Source: Acinetobacter sp. HY1485
GTDB lineage: Bacteria; Pseudomonadota; Gammaproteobacteria; Pseudomonadales; Moraxellaceae
Direction: 5' to 3'
Assembly: GCF_027568475.1 (NCBI RefSeq)
Contig: NZ_JANKZG010000004.1
Coordinates: 124,001 to 188,000 of the forward strand
Length of the DNA stretch: 64,000 nucleotides
The notes below the pieces were generated by a model that worked only from the letters and a program-made list of their open reading frames with translations, made no database searches and was not told the origin of the DNA. This document shows, in pieces, positions 28,928 to 37,976 of the stretch; the first letter of the stretch is position 1, and each line of letters opens with the position of its first letter. A program made the position numbers and the translations under genes.

Positions 28928-31144
28928 TTAGTATTTCCAATCTACACGTAACATCGCATTAATAGGGTCGCCTAAGTAGTTATTACCACCTTCCATACGT
29001 GTTTTTTGATTTTGGTAGTAACGTTTGTTTGTGAGGTTATTACCAATCAAATTAACCGAAAGGTTTTGATTAATATCGTAACGGATATTGGCATTGAGTA
29101 GGGTATAACCCCCTTGATGGATATTGTATAAACTACTTGTATCTGATTGAGCAGATAATCCAACGCCTGCTGACCATTTTTCTAGCTCACCACCAAATTG
29201 GTATTGTGATGAGAGTCTAAACATATGTTCTGGCGTATGTTTGCTGAAGTTAGTTCCTGCTGGATAGCTTGTGCTTTCAGTTTCTAAATATTTACTTTTA
29301 TTAAACGTATAGCCTGCAAAAAGTTCAAGTTGATCTGTCAATTTACCCGAAACTTCAGCTTCTACCCCACGGCTACGCACTTTTCCATCTGCAAAGTAAG
29401 ATAATGTTGCTGTGTTATAAATTGCACGATTTTCTTGTTCTATTTGGAATAAAGCCAGGGATGTATTTAAACGGTTATTAAAGAATGCGGATTTTAAGCC
29501 AATTTCATCATTTTTACCCACGACAGGTGACAATACTTCACCTGCTGAATTTCTATTACTTTGAGGCTTAAAAATTTCTGTATGGCTTAAATAGGCACTT
29601 GTATTAGGTGTAATATCATAAGTTAAACCTGCATAAGGAATAAACTTATTCTTTTTGACGTCACTGGTCGCATATTCACCATCGTATGAGCCATTATAGA
29701 TACGATAATACGTTGAACCTTTGTAATGATATTGTGTGTAACGACCACCCACCAGTAAATGAAAATCGTTGAGGAAGTTAAAACGTGTTCCTAAAGCCAG
29801 TGCAGTCTGTTCAATTTGTGTTTTATAGAATGTATTGTTATCTAAAAGGCTATCATTACTCCAATCTGGCTGACTAATCATATTTGGATTAAATGTCCAC
29901 ACATCATATGCTGTGGAATCTAAAACACGTCGCCATTCAGAGTTCTCATTCAATTTAGAATAATTTGCGATGACAAATAAATCGTGCGTGTTGCCAAATA
30001 AATTGTATTTACCATTTAAGTTAATTTTAGCTGTTATTTCTTTACCATCATTATCGTAATAATTTTTATTGTTGGTCGGAAGGCTTGAATTGCTATCGGT
30101 TAGTCCTGTATAACTTGTGGTAAGTTTGGAAAGCCCTGAAAATTTTGTGATTGACTTATTAAAGTTCGCATTTACTTTTCCAGAAATTTTCCAATCATCA
30201 TTAAAATTATGTTCTAACTCAGTAAATACATTGTATTTTTCATACTCTATATTTGACCAACTTGCTCCTAAAAAAGTCGAGTTTGGCAAATGGCTATCTG
30301 CACCATTGGCAGCCATTGGAATACCGTAGTAGTCAGGTGTATCGTTGCTTTTTTCGTAAAGTGCCCCAATACGTAAAAGCGTGTTTGGATTTAAGTCGAA
30401 ATCTAAAACACCATAAAGTAAGCGATCATCACTCGATACATTATTTTTAAATGAGTCTGATGAGCCACCTGCAGCCACCATGCGTCCACGAATAGTTTTA
30501 TCTTGATTTAAACTACCTGAAACATCAGCCATTGAGCGTACATTATTCCAAGTACCTGCTTGTATATAACCTTGAGCTTGAAAATCTTCGGTTGGGTGTT
30601 TACGAATCACATTGATTGTGCCACCTGGTTCAGCATTACCTTGTGTTAAGCCTGATGCACCACGTAAAACCTCAACATGATCATAAATATCTAGGCTAGT
30701 AGAGCTACTAGAACTACGGTAAGGGTTAGAAGATGAACCAGGAACTGTACTGCTTAAACCATCTTCTTCAATTTGGTCAATATAAAAACCACGAGATTGA
30801 AAACGATAACGTCCTGAATCTTGAATAACATTGATGCCTGTTGTTTGCTTTAAAGCATCTGCCAGTGTTGTTGTGCCACGATTTTTAAGTTGTTGTTGCG
30901 TAATAACACTTACAGATTGAGGTGTTTCTTTGGCACTTAAGTCTAAGCCTGTGGTAGTACGCATGCTTGAAGTGGTATAACTTTTACTCTTTTCAGTTTG
31001 ATAGGGTAAAGAGGTTTGACCTTTAACGACAATCGTCTCTAGAGGTTGAGCAACATCCATAGCGTCATTAGCATAAGCCCATGAGCAGATAAGGAGACTT
31101 AAAGAAAGTGTTGTAAGACGAGTGGAAAGTTTTGCAGACAACAT
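28928..31144 (-). CDS. TonB-dependent siderophore receptor (FhuE-like)
   Basis: Outer-membrane receptor for a ferric siderophore, 738 aa. It has a signal peptide ending AYA (~25), a TonB-box-like segment PLETIVVKGQ, a plug domain with ETPQSVSVITQQQL and GGTINVIRKHP, and a long beta-barrel ending in an aromatic residue (MLRVDWKY). The plug segment SRGFYIDQIEEDG resembles FhuE/hydroxamate-type receptors. The plug also has an unusual serine-rich loop (~143-150). A Fur-box-like site lies 52-70 bp upstream. Substrate is not certain. Confidence 0.88.
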   Translation of the reverse strand: MLSAKLSTRLTTLSLSLLICSWAYANDAMDVAQPLETIVVKGQTSLPYQTEKSKSYTTSSMRTTTGLDLSAKETPQSVSVITQQQLKNRGTTTLADALKQTTGINVIQDSGRYRFQSRGFYIDQIEEDGLSSTVPGSSSNPYRSSSSSTSLDIYDHVEVLRGASGLTQGNAEPGGTINVIRKHPTEDFQAQGYIQAGTWNNVRSMADVSGSLNQDKTIRGRMVAAGGSSDSFKNNVSSDDRLLYGVLDFDLNPNTLLRIGALYEKSNDTPDYYGIPMAANGADSHLPNSTFLGASWSNIEYEKYNVFTELEHNFNDDWKISGKVNANFNKSITKFSGLSKLTTSYTGLTDSNSSLPTNNKNYYDNDGKEITAKINLNGKYNLFGNTHDLFVIANYSKLNENSEWRRVLDSTAYDVWTFNPNMISQPDWSNDSLLDNNTFYKTQIEQTALALGTRFNFLNDFHLLVGGRYTQYHYKGSTYYRIYNGSYDGEYATSDVKKNKFIPYAGLTYDITPNTSAYLSHTEIFKPQSNRNSAGEVLSPVVGKNDEIGLKSAFFNNRLNTSLALFQIEQENRAIYNTATLSYFADGKVRSRGVEAEVSGKLTDQLELFAGYTFNKSKYLETESTSYPAGTNFSKHTPEHMFRLSSQYQFGGELEKWSAGVGLSAQSDTSSLYNIHQGGYTLLNANIRYDINQNLSVNLIGNNLTNKRYYQNQKTRMEGGNNYLGDPINAMLRVDWKY

Positions 31145-31195
31145 AGATAATCGTGCACGTGAATAAGTGGAAGTAAGTCTTATTTTGTATCATTT

Positions 31196-31214
31196 GAGAA
31201 AGATTATCAATAAC
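31196..31214 (-). promoter_or_regulatory. Fur-box-like operator of the siderophore receptor
   Basis: On the minus strand GTTATTGATAATCTTTCTC matches the 19-bp Fur consensus (GATAATGATAATCATTATC) at 15 positions, and another GATAATT element is just upstream. This predicts iron repression of the receptor. Confidence 0.6.
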
Positions 31215-31336
31215 ATTTTAATTATCAAAAGATACAAATTTGGTGTTGTTTTATACATTAAAGAAACAAGTTAAATCACAAATTTGTCATATGTTCGCGC
31301 TATACTGAATTACAAATAATAAAAGTAGAGGTGTGA

Positions 31337-32185
31337 ATGACAGTAAAACTCATCGCTGTTGATATGGACGGCACTTTCTTAAATGAAGAAAAAAAATACA
31401 ATAAACAACGCTTTTTACAACAATACCAACAGTTAAAAGAACGTGGTATTCATTTTGTTGTGGCAAGTGGTAATCAGTTGTATACCCTTAAAAACTATTT
31501 TCCCGAGATTGCCAACGAAATTAGTTATGTGGCAGAAAATGGCGCATTTGTAATGAGTGGCACAGAGGAAATCCATTTTTCTCATTTTTCGCAAAAAATT
31601 AAAGAACAGCTTTTGACTGATTTAATAACACAGTATGAACAAGCCACGATTGTGTGTGGTAAAAAAGGTGCATATATCAGCCAAAAAGTTCCTCAAAGTG
31701 ATATGCCTAAGCTTAATAAATATTTTAAGCGCCTCACCAGTGTAGAAAACTTACTAAATATTGATGATGAGATTTGCAAAGTGACCATCAATACGCAACA
31801 TTTTGATTTTGACACATTGCAAAATGCCCTTAAAAAGAAAACCTATATTGAACAACAACAAGTGAAAATGGTATCGAGTGGATTTGGGTTTATTGATCTA
31901 ATTGTGCCAAAAAAACATAAAGCCTATGGGTTAGCGTTTTTACAAAAACAATGGCAAGTTGCAGATCACGAAATTTTAGCAATTGGTGATAATAATAATG
32001 ATATTGAAATGGTTGAGAAAGCAGGTTATGGCATTGCAATGAAAAATGCAGTTGATGAACTCAAAGATGTTGCAAGTTATGTGGTAAGAAGCAATGAGGA
32101 AGAAGGCGTACTCAATGTACTCGATTGTGTATTACATGCACAAAATACAGAAGATTTAATCCATCAATTGGCTAAACAAGAGTAA
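31337..32185 (+). CDS. Cof-type HAD-IIB phosphatase
   Basis: A 282-aa haloacid-dehalogenase-superfamily hydrolase, probably acting on sugar phosphates or cofactors. Motif I is AVDMDGTFLN (nucleophile Asp9), motif II VVASGN, motif III the lysine in IVPKKHKAYGL, and motif IV ILAIGDNNNDIEMVEKAG. The cap is the IIB type (residues ~85-185). GAGG sits five bases before the ATG. The gene after it starts four bases downstream, so the pair is an operon. The exact substrate cannot be assigned. Confidence 0.85.
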   Translation: MTVKLIAVDMDGTFLNEEKKYNKQRFLQQYQQLKERGIHFVVASGNQLYTLKNYFPEIANEISYVAENGAFVMSGTEEIHFSHFSQKIKEQLLTDLITQYEQATIVCGKKGAYISQKVPQSDMPKLNKYFKRLTSVENLLNIDDEICKVTINTQHFDFDTLQNALKKKTYIEQQQVKMVSSGFGFIDLIVPKKHKAYGLAFLQKQWQVADHEILAIGDNNNDIEMVEKAGYGIAMKNAVDELKDVASYVVRSNEEEGVLNVLDCVLHAQNTEDLIHQLAKQE

Positions 32186-32188
32186 TGC

Positions 32189-32590
32189 ATGGCTTTTATA
32201 TTTTCTTATGGCACACTGCAAAATCCTCAAGTACAGCAACAGCTTTTAAATAGAACTTTATGTGTTTCTAAAGATATTTTAGTGGGCTATGAGAAAAAAT
32301 TAATCGAGATTAAGGATCCACTGGTCATTAAACAAAGTGGCGAGCCTTTTCATCCTATTTTGGTAAAAAATAATGCTTCTACCCAAGAAATTCATGGCTC
32401 TATTTTAGAAGTTACAGGGGCAGAGTTACTCAAAATAGATGATTATGAAGCTGAAAATTATGAACGTGTAAGGGTTGAGTTAAAATCGGGTAAAAAGGCA
32501 TGGTTGTATCAACAAAAACCAAGTGAAAATTTTTGGAATGTAATTGATATATTCAATTTTTTAATCAATTTGGTTGGATTTCTAAAATAA
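32189..32590 (+). CDS. Gamma-glutamylcyclotransferase (AIG2-like) family protein
   Basis: 133 aa with the family start FIFSYGTLQNPQVQ (the YGTL glycine loop) and the region ELLKIDDYEAENYERVRVEL, where the glutamates around DDYE are in the position of the catalytic acid. The fold acts on gamma-glutamyl amines or peptides. After residue ~117 there is a short hydrophobic tail (IDIFNFLINLVGFL) not typical of the family. It lies four bases after the HAD phosphatase gene. Confidence 0.78.
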   Translation: MAFIFSYGTLQNPQVQQQLLNRTLCVSKDILVGYEKKLIEIKDPLVIKQSGEPFHPILVKNNASTQEIHGSILEVTGAELLKIDDYEAENYERVRVELKSGKKAWLYQQKPSENFWNVIDIFNFLINLVGFLK

Positions 32591-32660
32591 AGAGTTTCAA
32601 TATAATTTGCTTAAAACGGATGGTGTTTCTTTACCTTATTGCAGTATCAAAGATAATTTA

Positions 32661-32788
32661 ACCGTAGAACCGTAGAACCGTAGAACCGTAGAACCGTAGA
32701 ACCGTAGAACCGTAGAACCGTAGAACCGTAGAACCGTAGAACCGTAGAACCGTAGAACCGTAGAACCGTAGAACCGTAGAACCGTAGA
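32661..32788. repeat. Perfect 8-bp tandem array (ACCGTAGA, 16 copies)
   Basis: Exactly 16 identical copies of ACCGTAGA, 128 bp, in the interval between two convergent genes (ends 70 bp after the upstream gene and starts its other side 70 bp before the cbpM terminator). It has no self-complementarity. It is almost the same total length as the 7-bp array at 4149-4275 but unrelated in unit. Confidence 0.95.
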
Positions 32789-32850
32789 GTTATTATTTTA
32801 AATTAATGATTATCTTTAAAAGAATGTCACTAACAAAATTAAAATGTTTT

Positions 32851-32877
32851 AAAAAAGGTACAGTATCGCTCTGTACC
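32851..32877 (-). terminator. cbpM terminator
   Basis: On the minus strand GGTACAG and CTGTACC pair (32871-32877 with 32857-32863) with a 7-nt loop, followed by six T residues (32851-32856 on plus as A), just after the cbpM stop. Confidence 0.85.
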
Positions 32878-32885
32878 TACTTTAT

Positions 32886-33203
32886 TTAATGAACAAATTT
32901 AACTTGGCGTCTGAGCTGTTGTACTTCATCAATTAAGTCAAGCATCATGGCAACAGCAGAAAAAGAGGCATCAAAATCACGCTGTAAACGATAGGCACGC
33001 CGTGCACGCGTTACATCATCGCTTAAGAAGGTATAAACCTGTTGAGAGCGTGTAGGTAAAATTTCATATTCGAGCAGTTGTAAAATCCAACTTTGAGTTT
33101 GCCCACATGCTTGTGCAAATTGGTCTAAACTTAGCTCATCATCTACAATTTCAGGATGCTGAGCACCCTGAGTGGTTATTTCACGGTAATGAATGGTTGT
33201 CAT
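32886..33203 (-). CDS. cbpM: Chaperone modulator CbpM
   Basis: A 105-aa MerR-like helical protein that inhibits the DnaJ homologue CbpA. It shows the small layout of E. coli CbpM (101 aa): LSLDQFAQACG at ~23-33, WILQLLEYEIL, then DDVTRARRAYRLQRDFD, and a final leucine-rich helix MMLDLIDEVQQLRRQV. It lies directly after cbpA on the same strand, which is the conserved arrangement. Confidence 0.88.
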   Translation of the reverse strand: MTTIHYREITTQGAQHPEIVDDELSLDQFAQACGQTQSWILQLLEYEILPTRSQQVYTFLSDDVTRARRAYRLQRDFDASFSAVAMMLDLIDEVQQLRRQVKFVH

Positions 33204-33216
33204 TTGGGACTCCTAA

Positions 33217-34104
33217 TCACCCACGCGGGTTAAAGTGTTTAAAGTGTTGGGCAAGTTGTTCAAATGCGTGTTGATCTTGCTGATTCTGCACATCAGGTAA
33301 AACAATATTCAAAATTAAATACAGTTGTCCTGCGGTTTTTGCAGGAATTCCTTTGTCTTTTAAACGTAATTTTTGCCCTGTCTTTGCATTTTTAGGAAGG
33401 TTAATTTGCAAGAGACCGGCAGGGGTTTGTACTTGAATGGTTCTACCTAAAACGGCTTCCCATGGGCTAATATTTGTGGTTAAAAAGACATCTGTATCTT
33501 CAACCGTAACATCTGCTGTATTTTGATAATGCACTTCGATATATAAATCGCCGTTTTCACCACCGTTAATGCCAGCTTGTCCTTGTTTAGTCAAACGAAT
33601 TTGTTGTCCTGCTTTTAAACCTTTGGGAATTTTAATCTCTAAAGTTTTGCGCTGAACTTCAGGTTCACCATAAGCATTGTAAGTTGGAATTTGTAGGGTG
33701 ATGTGCTGTGTTGAGCCTTGATAAGCGACCTGAATAGGCACTTCAATAGAGGCATGTTGATCTTCGCCTTTATAAGCATGGGTTTGATGACGCGCACCAC
33801 CAAAACCTGCACCAAACCGCCCAAAAAGGTCTTCAAAACCGCTAAAACCTTGCTGATCTTGACTATAATGCTGATGTTGCCCTTGAGGATGATCAAGTTG
33901 GTGATCATATTCTGCTTTTTTTTCAGTATGGCTTAGTGTGTCATAAGCCACATTAATTTCTTGCATTTTAGCTTCAGCATCGTTTTCCTTGCTTACATCG
34001 GGATGATACTTTCGAGCAAGTTTACGATACGCTTTTTTTATTTGTTCTGGTGTTGCGTCGCGGTCAACCCCAAGTGCTTCATAGTAATTTTTAGGCATAA
34101 GCAT
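33217..34104 (-). CDS. cbpA: DnaJ-like curved-DNA-binding chaperone CbpA
   Basis: Class B J-domain protein, 295 aa (E. coli CbpA 306). The J domain (about 3-70) has NYYEALGVDRDAT and KYHPDVSKEND with the HPD needed to stimulate DnaK. A G/F-rich linker (FGRFGAGFGG, ~90-100) precedes two C-terminal substrate-binding domains (from KGEDQHASIEVPIQVAYQ) with no zinc fingers. An alternative start is the ATG two codons later (MPKNYY). It is followed by cbpM after 13 bp. Confidence 0.93.
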   Translation of the reverse strand: MLMPKNYYEALGVDRDATPEQIKKAYRKLARKYHPDVSKENDAEAKMQEINVAYDTLSHTEKKAEYDHQLDHPQGQHQHYSQDQQGFSGFEDLFGRFGAGFGGARHQTHAYKGEDQHASIEVPIQVAYQGSTQHITLQIPTYNAYGEPEVQRKTLEIKIPKGLKAGQQIRLTKQGQAGINGGENGDLYIEVHYQNTADVTVEDTDVFLTTNISPWEAVLGRTIQVQTPAGLLQINLPKNAKTGQKLRLKDKGIPAKTAGQLYLILNIVLPDVQNQQDQHAFEQLAQHFKHFNPRG

Positions 34105-34201
34105 AGCGAGGAATACTAGGTATACCTACACCATACTTAGATTAAATATTAAGCAATAGTATGATTGTGTTGTATTCTTGTTGTTCTAAAAATAACCAAA
34201 A

Positions 34202-35563
34202 TTATGGCTGATTTAAAATTCGATTTGCCGTTTCTTGCCCCGAAATATAAGCGCCATGAACAGTACCGGAATATTCAAAATTGGTATGTTCACCTGCAAA
34301 GTAAATTTTGTTTTGAATAGGAGCTGTCAGTGTATCTACCAGTGTTTTATTATATTGCGGTGTTGGAAAACTAAACGAACCATAGCTATATGGGTCGCTT
34401 CCCCAACGGGTAATTGTTATGTTTTTAGGTTTTAACGGTATATGCTTGAAGTTTTGATTTAATCCATCATGAATAAGAGCCCATACCTGCTCATTACTGG
34501 CATGATCTACCCATTGTGAATAAGGGCCACCAAATAAAAATAAATACATGGGTTTTTTATAAGGTTTAGACAGATCTAAAATATTAAACCATTGTCCTTT
34601 ATATTGATAATAAATATCATTTTTTAAGTGTTTGGCAGGCAGAGCTAAAGGCTTATCTAATTCCACAAACACTTTATTAAATGAACCAAATCCAATATTT
34701 TGAATCGAATTTTGATATTCATTTGGTAATTCAGGCGTAAATTTAATTTTATGATGCTGAAGCACACCCAAAGGTACAGTAATAATTACTTTAGAAGCAG
34801 TATAGTGTTGGTTATTTTGATCGACGAGTTCAACGCCATCATTAAGTAACATTACTTGTTCAATTTGGGTATTTTTTTGAATTTTAATTCCTTTTCCAAG
34901 TACATCAATAATTTGATGATAGCCTTTAGGAAAAATAACCTCATCGCCAGGAAAATAGCCTTCAAAATCTGTATAGTGGGCAGAAAGTTGATTGAGAGAT
35001 GTGGCGTAGGGATCTGTTGCTGTATAGCTATAGAAACTATAAACCAGTCTTTTAAGATCAGTTTCATTAAACGATTTATTTTTAAAAGAAGTATGTTCAA
35101 GTGCATTCTTTACAGCATCATCTGCATTGGTGTTGGGTGCAGCTTGGTTCAGTTTTTTTTCAATTTTTTCAATGGCATGTTCAAAGGTTTGTTGTTCTTT
35201 TTTATTAAAAGCTTGTCCATTATCATGGAAATAAGTTGACTCATCGTAATCATATACAACCGTTTTAATTTTATTTTGTTGCGCAATTTTCCAAATGGGG
35301 TTGCCACCCTCAATACCGTGAATCCAAGATGCGCCTAAATCTAATGTATGCTTTGGCATTGTTTGTGAATAAACCCGTCCTCCTATACGGTCACGCGCTT
35401 CTAAGACTAAAACTTCTTCGCCTGCTTTTTGTAGCGTTTGCGCTGCACTTAATCCTGCTGTACCTGCACCCACAATAATAATAGGCGGTTTTGCATAAAG
35501 TTGTGACATACATAAGCTCATGACAGCGATACACATAAGGCGTGTTTTGATAGGTTTGAACAT
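34202..35563 (-). CDS. Exported flavin-dependent amine oxidase
   Basis: A 453-aa flavoprotein of the monoamine/polyamine oxidase family, with a signal peptide (MCIAVMSLCMSQLYA, cleavage near 24). It has the dinucleotide-binding IIVGAGTAGLSAAQTLQKAG (split ~29-48), the family RDRIGGRVYS, GASWIHGIEGGNP, and a C-terminal FAGEHTNFEYSGTVHGAY FAD site. It should oxidise a primary or secondary amine in the periplasm; the substrate is not apparent. An exported version is less common than the cytoplasmic one. Located between cbpA and hslO. Confidence 0.85.
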   Translation of the reverse strand: MFKPIKTRLMCIAVMSLCMSQLYAKPPIIIVGAGTAGLSAAQTLQKAGEEVLVLEARDRIGGRVYSQTMPKHTLDLGASWIHGIEGGNPIWKIAQQNKIKTVVYDYDESTYFHDNGQAFNKKEQQTFEHAIEKIEKKLNQAAPNTNADDAVKNALEHTSFKNKSFNETDLKRLVYSFYSYTATDPYATSLNQLSAHYTDFEGYFPGDEVIFPKGYHQIIDVLGKGIKIQKNTQIEQVMLLNDGVELVDQNNQHYTASKVIITVPLGVLQHHKIKFTPELPNEYQNSIQNIGFGSFNKVFVELDKPLALPAKHLKNDIYYQYKGQWFNILDLSKPYKKPMYLFLFGGPYSQWVDHASNEQVWALIHDGLNQNFKHIPLKPKNITITRWGSDPYSYGSFSFPTPQYNKTLVDTLTAPIQNKIYFAGEHTNFEYSGTVHGAYISGQETANRILNQP

Positions 35564-35578
35564 AATGGTATCCTAATA

Positions 35579-35605
35579 AAAAAGAGCAAATAAATTGCTC
35601 TTTTT
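35579..35605. terminator. Terminator after hslO
   Basis: AAAAAGAGCAA (35579-35589) and TTGCTCTTTTT (35595-35605) form a symmetrical hairpin with a 5-nt loop, 18 bp after the hslO stop. It also sits immediately upstream of the amine oxidase start. Confidence 0.9.
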
Positions 35606-35623
35606 ATATGATCTAAAATGCAA

Positions 35624-36499
35624 TTAACTTAAATGCTCACCAAACAAACCGAGTGCTTGTTCGGCAGTAAAGCGATATTGTGCATTACAGAATTGGCAAT
35701 CCATTGTAATTGGATTTTGAATTTCGAGAGTTTCTTTTACAGCATCCACACCAATTTGTACAAGCGCCGTTTCACATTTTTCGCGTGAACAGGTGCAGGC
35801 AAACTCAAGAGGTTCAGGTTCAGGTAAGCGAATGTCTTCTTCGTTATATAAACGATATAGAATTTCGTTGGCTTCTAAATCTGTAAGCTCTTCAGGTTTA
35901 AGCGTTTCGGTCAGCATTTTAAGACGTGGCCAAAGATCTTCATCTACAAAGTTTTGCTCTTCTTCGTTATTACGTGGTAATAACTGAATGAGTAAACCAC
36001 CTGCGCGTTGTGGTGTACTTGCAAGGGTAATTTGCGTTGGAATTTGTGCAGATAAATCGTAATACTGCATTAAGCACTGTGCAAGCGTCGGCTTATCTAA
36101 AGGTACAATTCCTTGGTAACGCTCGCCAAATTCAGGCTCAATATTAATAAATAAAACAGGCTGAACTAATGTTGCAAATACAGTACTGCTGTTAGTGGCT
36201 TGCTCAAAACGTGGGTCGGCTTCAAAGTCTGCTAATCCACGAATTTGCCCTAAATGGTTGCACTCTGCCATTGCCCATTTAAATGAGCCTTGTGCCTGAA
36301 TTTGTAAGCTAATACGTCCTTTTATTTTAAGGGTACTAGCAAGCAAAGCGGTTGCAGTCAGCATTTCACCCAATAGAACTTGAATAGCTTGGGGATAATC
36401 TTTTTGCGCTAAAATGGTCTGTAACGCATCTTCTACATGAACGACTTCACCACGAACAGGGCAGTCTTCAACATAAAAACGTTGGCGTAAGTTTGGCAT
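35624..36499 (-). CDS. hslO: Redox-regulated chaperone Hsp33
   Basis: Chaperone holdase activated by oxidation, 291 aa, as in E. coli (292). The C-terminal zinc centre is CTC (235, 237) plus CQFC (268-271), the four cysteines that form disulfides on activation. An extra Cys (242) is present. N-terminal RFYVEDCPVRGEVV is typical. Located among other stress chaperone genes (cbpA-cbpM). Confidence 0.94.
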   Translation of the reverse strand: MPNLRQRFYVEDCPVRGEVVHVEDALQTILAQKDYPQAIQVLLGEMLTATALLASTLKIKGRISLQIQAQGSFKWAMAECNHLGQIRGLADFEADPRFEQATNSSTVFATLVQPVLFINIEPEFGERYQGIVPLDKPTLAQCLMQYYDLSAQIPTQITLASTPQRAGGLLIQLLPRNNEEEQNFVDEDLWPRLKMLTETLKPEELTDLEANEILYRLYNEEDIRLPEPEPLEFACTCSREKCETALVQIGVDAVKETLEIQNPITMDCQFCNAQYRFTAEQALGLFGEHLS

Positions 36500-36542
36500 A
36501 TATTCCTCCGATACCCTGTTTAAATGGTGGCACTATTATAAA

Positions 36543-37964
36543 TCACAAGGCAGGTTTGTGCAGGTCAATCAATTGTCTAGAAAGTTGAACCGCCGACGTT
36601 TCAACCTCCTGATAAACATATTGAATTCCTAAATCTTTAAACAGTTGGGCTTCATAGGCACTGTGTGAACGCGTTAAAATTTGAATATGTGGATAGTTTA
36701 AAGTGAGATAACGTGCAACATTGAGGGCATCCTCAAGATCAGAAAGCGCAATGACTACCGTTTTTGTCTGTTCAAGATTGACGTTTTGCAGTTGTTGGTA
36801 TTGGGTTGCATCTGCTTGATGCCAATGAATATGAGGTTGTGCAGGCTTTTTATCTACGACACAAAATTCAATATTTTGAGATTGTGCAATACACCCCACC
36901 AATGTACCAAAATTACCAAATCCAATAATGGTCACATCATATGTGCTTGTCTGTGTAGAGGGTTGCGGCATGTATTTTTGTACAAGTCTATACAGTAGCG
37001 GTGTGCAAGCCATTGAACATAGGGTAACCCAAATCAGTGGCTCGGGTGTGTCGATAAGTTGTTGATTGCTTGTGGAAATAATTACAATGAGCGAAAGTTC
37101 ACCTGCTTGTGCTAATGCAACGCTGATCAGTTGTCCTTGTTTACGATAACTCAGCCCAAACATAATCAATGCCTTGCAAGCAATAAGCGTTAATGTGCCT
37201 GTTAAAATGGCAATCGGGTATTCAATAACGGTATTTAGATGTGTATTAATACCAATCATCATAAAGAATAAGCCAATCGCGACTTCTTTAAATGGCATAA
37301 AGCATGCAGTAAGTTGATGTTTAAATGGGCTATTGGCAAGGGTAATACCTGCAAACAATGCACCAATAGCAGGATGAATATTAAAAACCTGCACTATGGT
37401 TAAGGCAAGCCCAACGATAAATGCCGATACGATTAAGTAATGCGAGGTTTTAATTAAAATTTGATTTATGAGCAATAATCCGCTTAGACATGCCACCGTC
37501 ACTGAAAGATTTGCTACACCATGTTGAATCGATTGCTCATCTGCCAGAACAGGTAAAATAGTAAGTAAAAGAACAACAATAATCATTTGTGTATTTAAAA
37601 TATTGTGCTGTTGATGAGAACTTAAAAAATGAGAAGACAACGCAAGTGAAAAACCAATAATCATACTACTGACTAGATATTGTCCAAAGACTGACCATGT
37701 AATGGCTGTAAGGACTAAACTACTGACTAACGTAAAGATAGTCCCCACTTGCCACTGTTTGGGGCGCTCAAAATTAAACCCCATCATGAGCATAAGTAAA
37801 ATGATACTCAAGTTTAGAAAATCTTGAGGAAGCGTTATATAACAATGAGCAACAAGACCTGCCAAAAAATAGCTTAAAACAGCAGGTAAACGTAAATATT
37901 TAGCTAAAGGTACAATCAAAACCGCCGTACCCAAAAAAAGTGTTATTTGTAGTAAAACAGACAT
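36543..37964 (-). CDS. KefB/YbaL-like cation:proton antiporter with TrkA-N domain
   Basis: A 473-aa CPA2-family antiporter. The first ~330 residues are strongly hydrophobic (about 11 helices), with LPAVLSYFLAGLVAH near the start and HPAIGALFAGITLANSPFKHQL later. The C-terminal part (~345-460) is an NAD-binding TrkA-N domain starting YDVTIIGFGNFGTLVG. It lacks the TrkA-C domain and is shorter than E. coli KefB (601 aa). It may carry out K+/H+ or Na+/H+ exchange. Located between hslO and priA. Confidence 0.82.
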   Translation of the reverse strand: MSVLLQITLFLGTAVLIVPLAKYLRLPAVLSYFLAGLVAHCYITLPQDFLNLSIILLMLMMGFNFERPKQWQVGTIFTLVSSLVLTAITWSVFGQYLVSSMIIGFSLALSSHFLSSHQQHNILNTQMIIVVLLLTILPVLADEQSIQHGVANLSVTVACLSGLLLINQILIKTSHYLIVSAFIVGLALTIVQVFNIHPAIGALFAGITLANSPFKHQLTACFMPFKEVAIGLFFMMIGINTHLNTVIEYPIAILTGTLTLIACKALIMFGLSYRKQGQLISVALAQAGELSLIVIISTSNQQLIDTPEPLIWVTLCSMACTPLLYRLVQKYMPQPSTQTSTYDVTIIGFGNFGTLVGCIAQSQNIEFCVVDKKPAQPHIHWHQADATQYQQLQNVNLEQTKTVVIALSDLEDALNVARYLTLNYPHIQILTRSHSAYEAQLFKDLGIQYVYQEVETSAVQLSRQLIDLHKPAL

Positions 37965-37976
37965 AGATGTCCTGAA

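Noticed and set aside
31337..32590. Siderophore operon extending from the receptor gene
   Set aside because: These genes are divergent, and are a HAD phosphatase and a cyclotransferase-like protein with no evident link to iron.
32661..32788. CRISPR array or iteron-type origin
   Set aside because: Units are contiguous 8-mers with no spacers, no nearby Rep gene and no AT-rich melting region specific to it.
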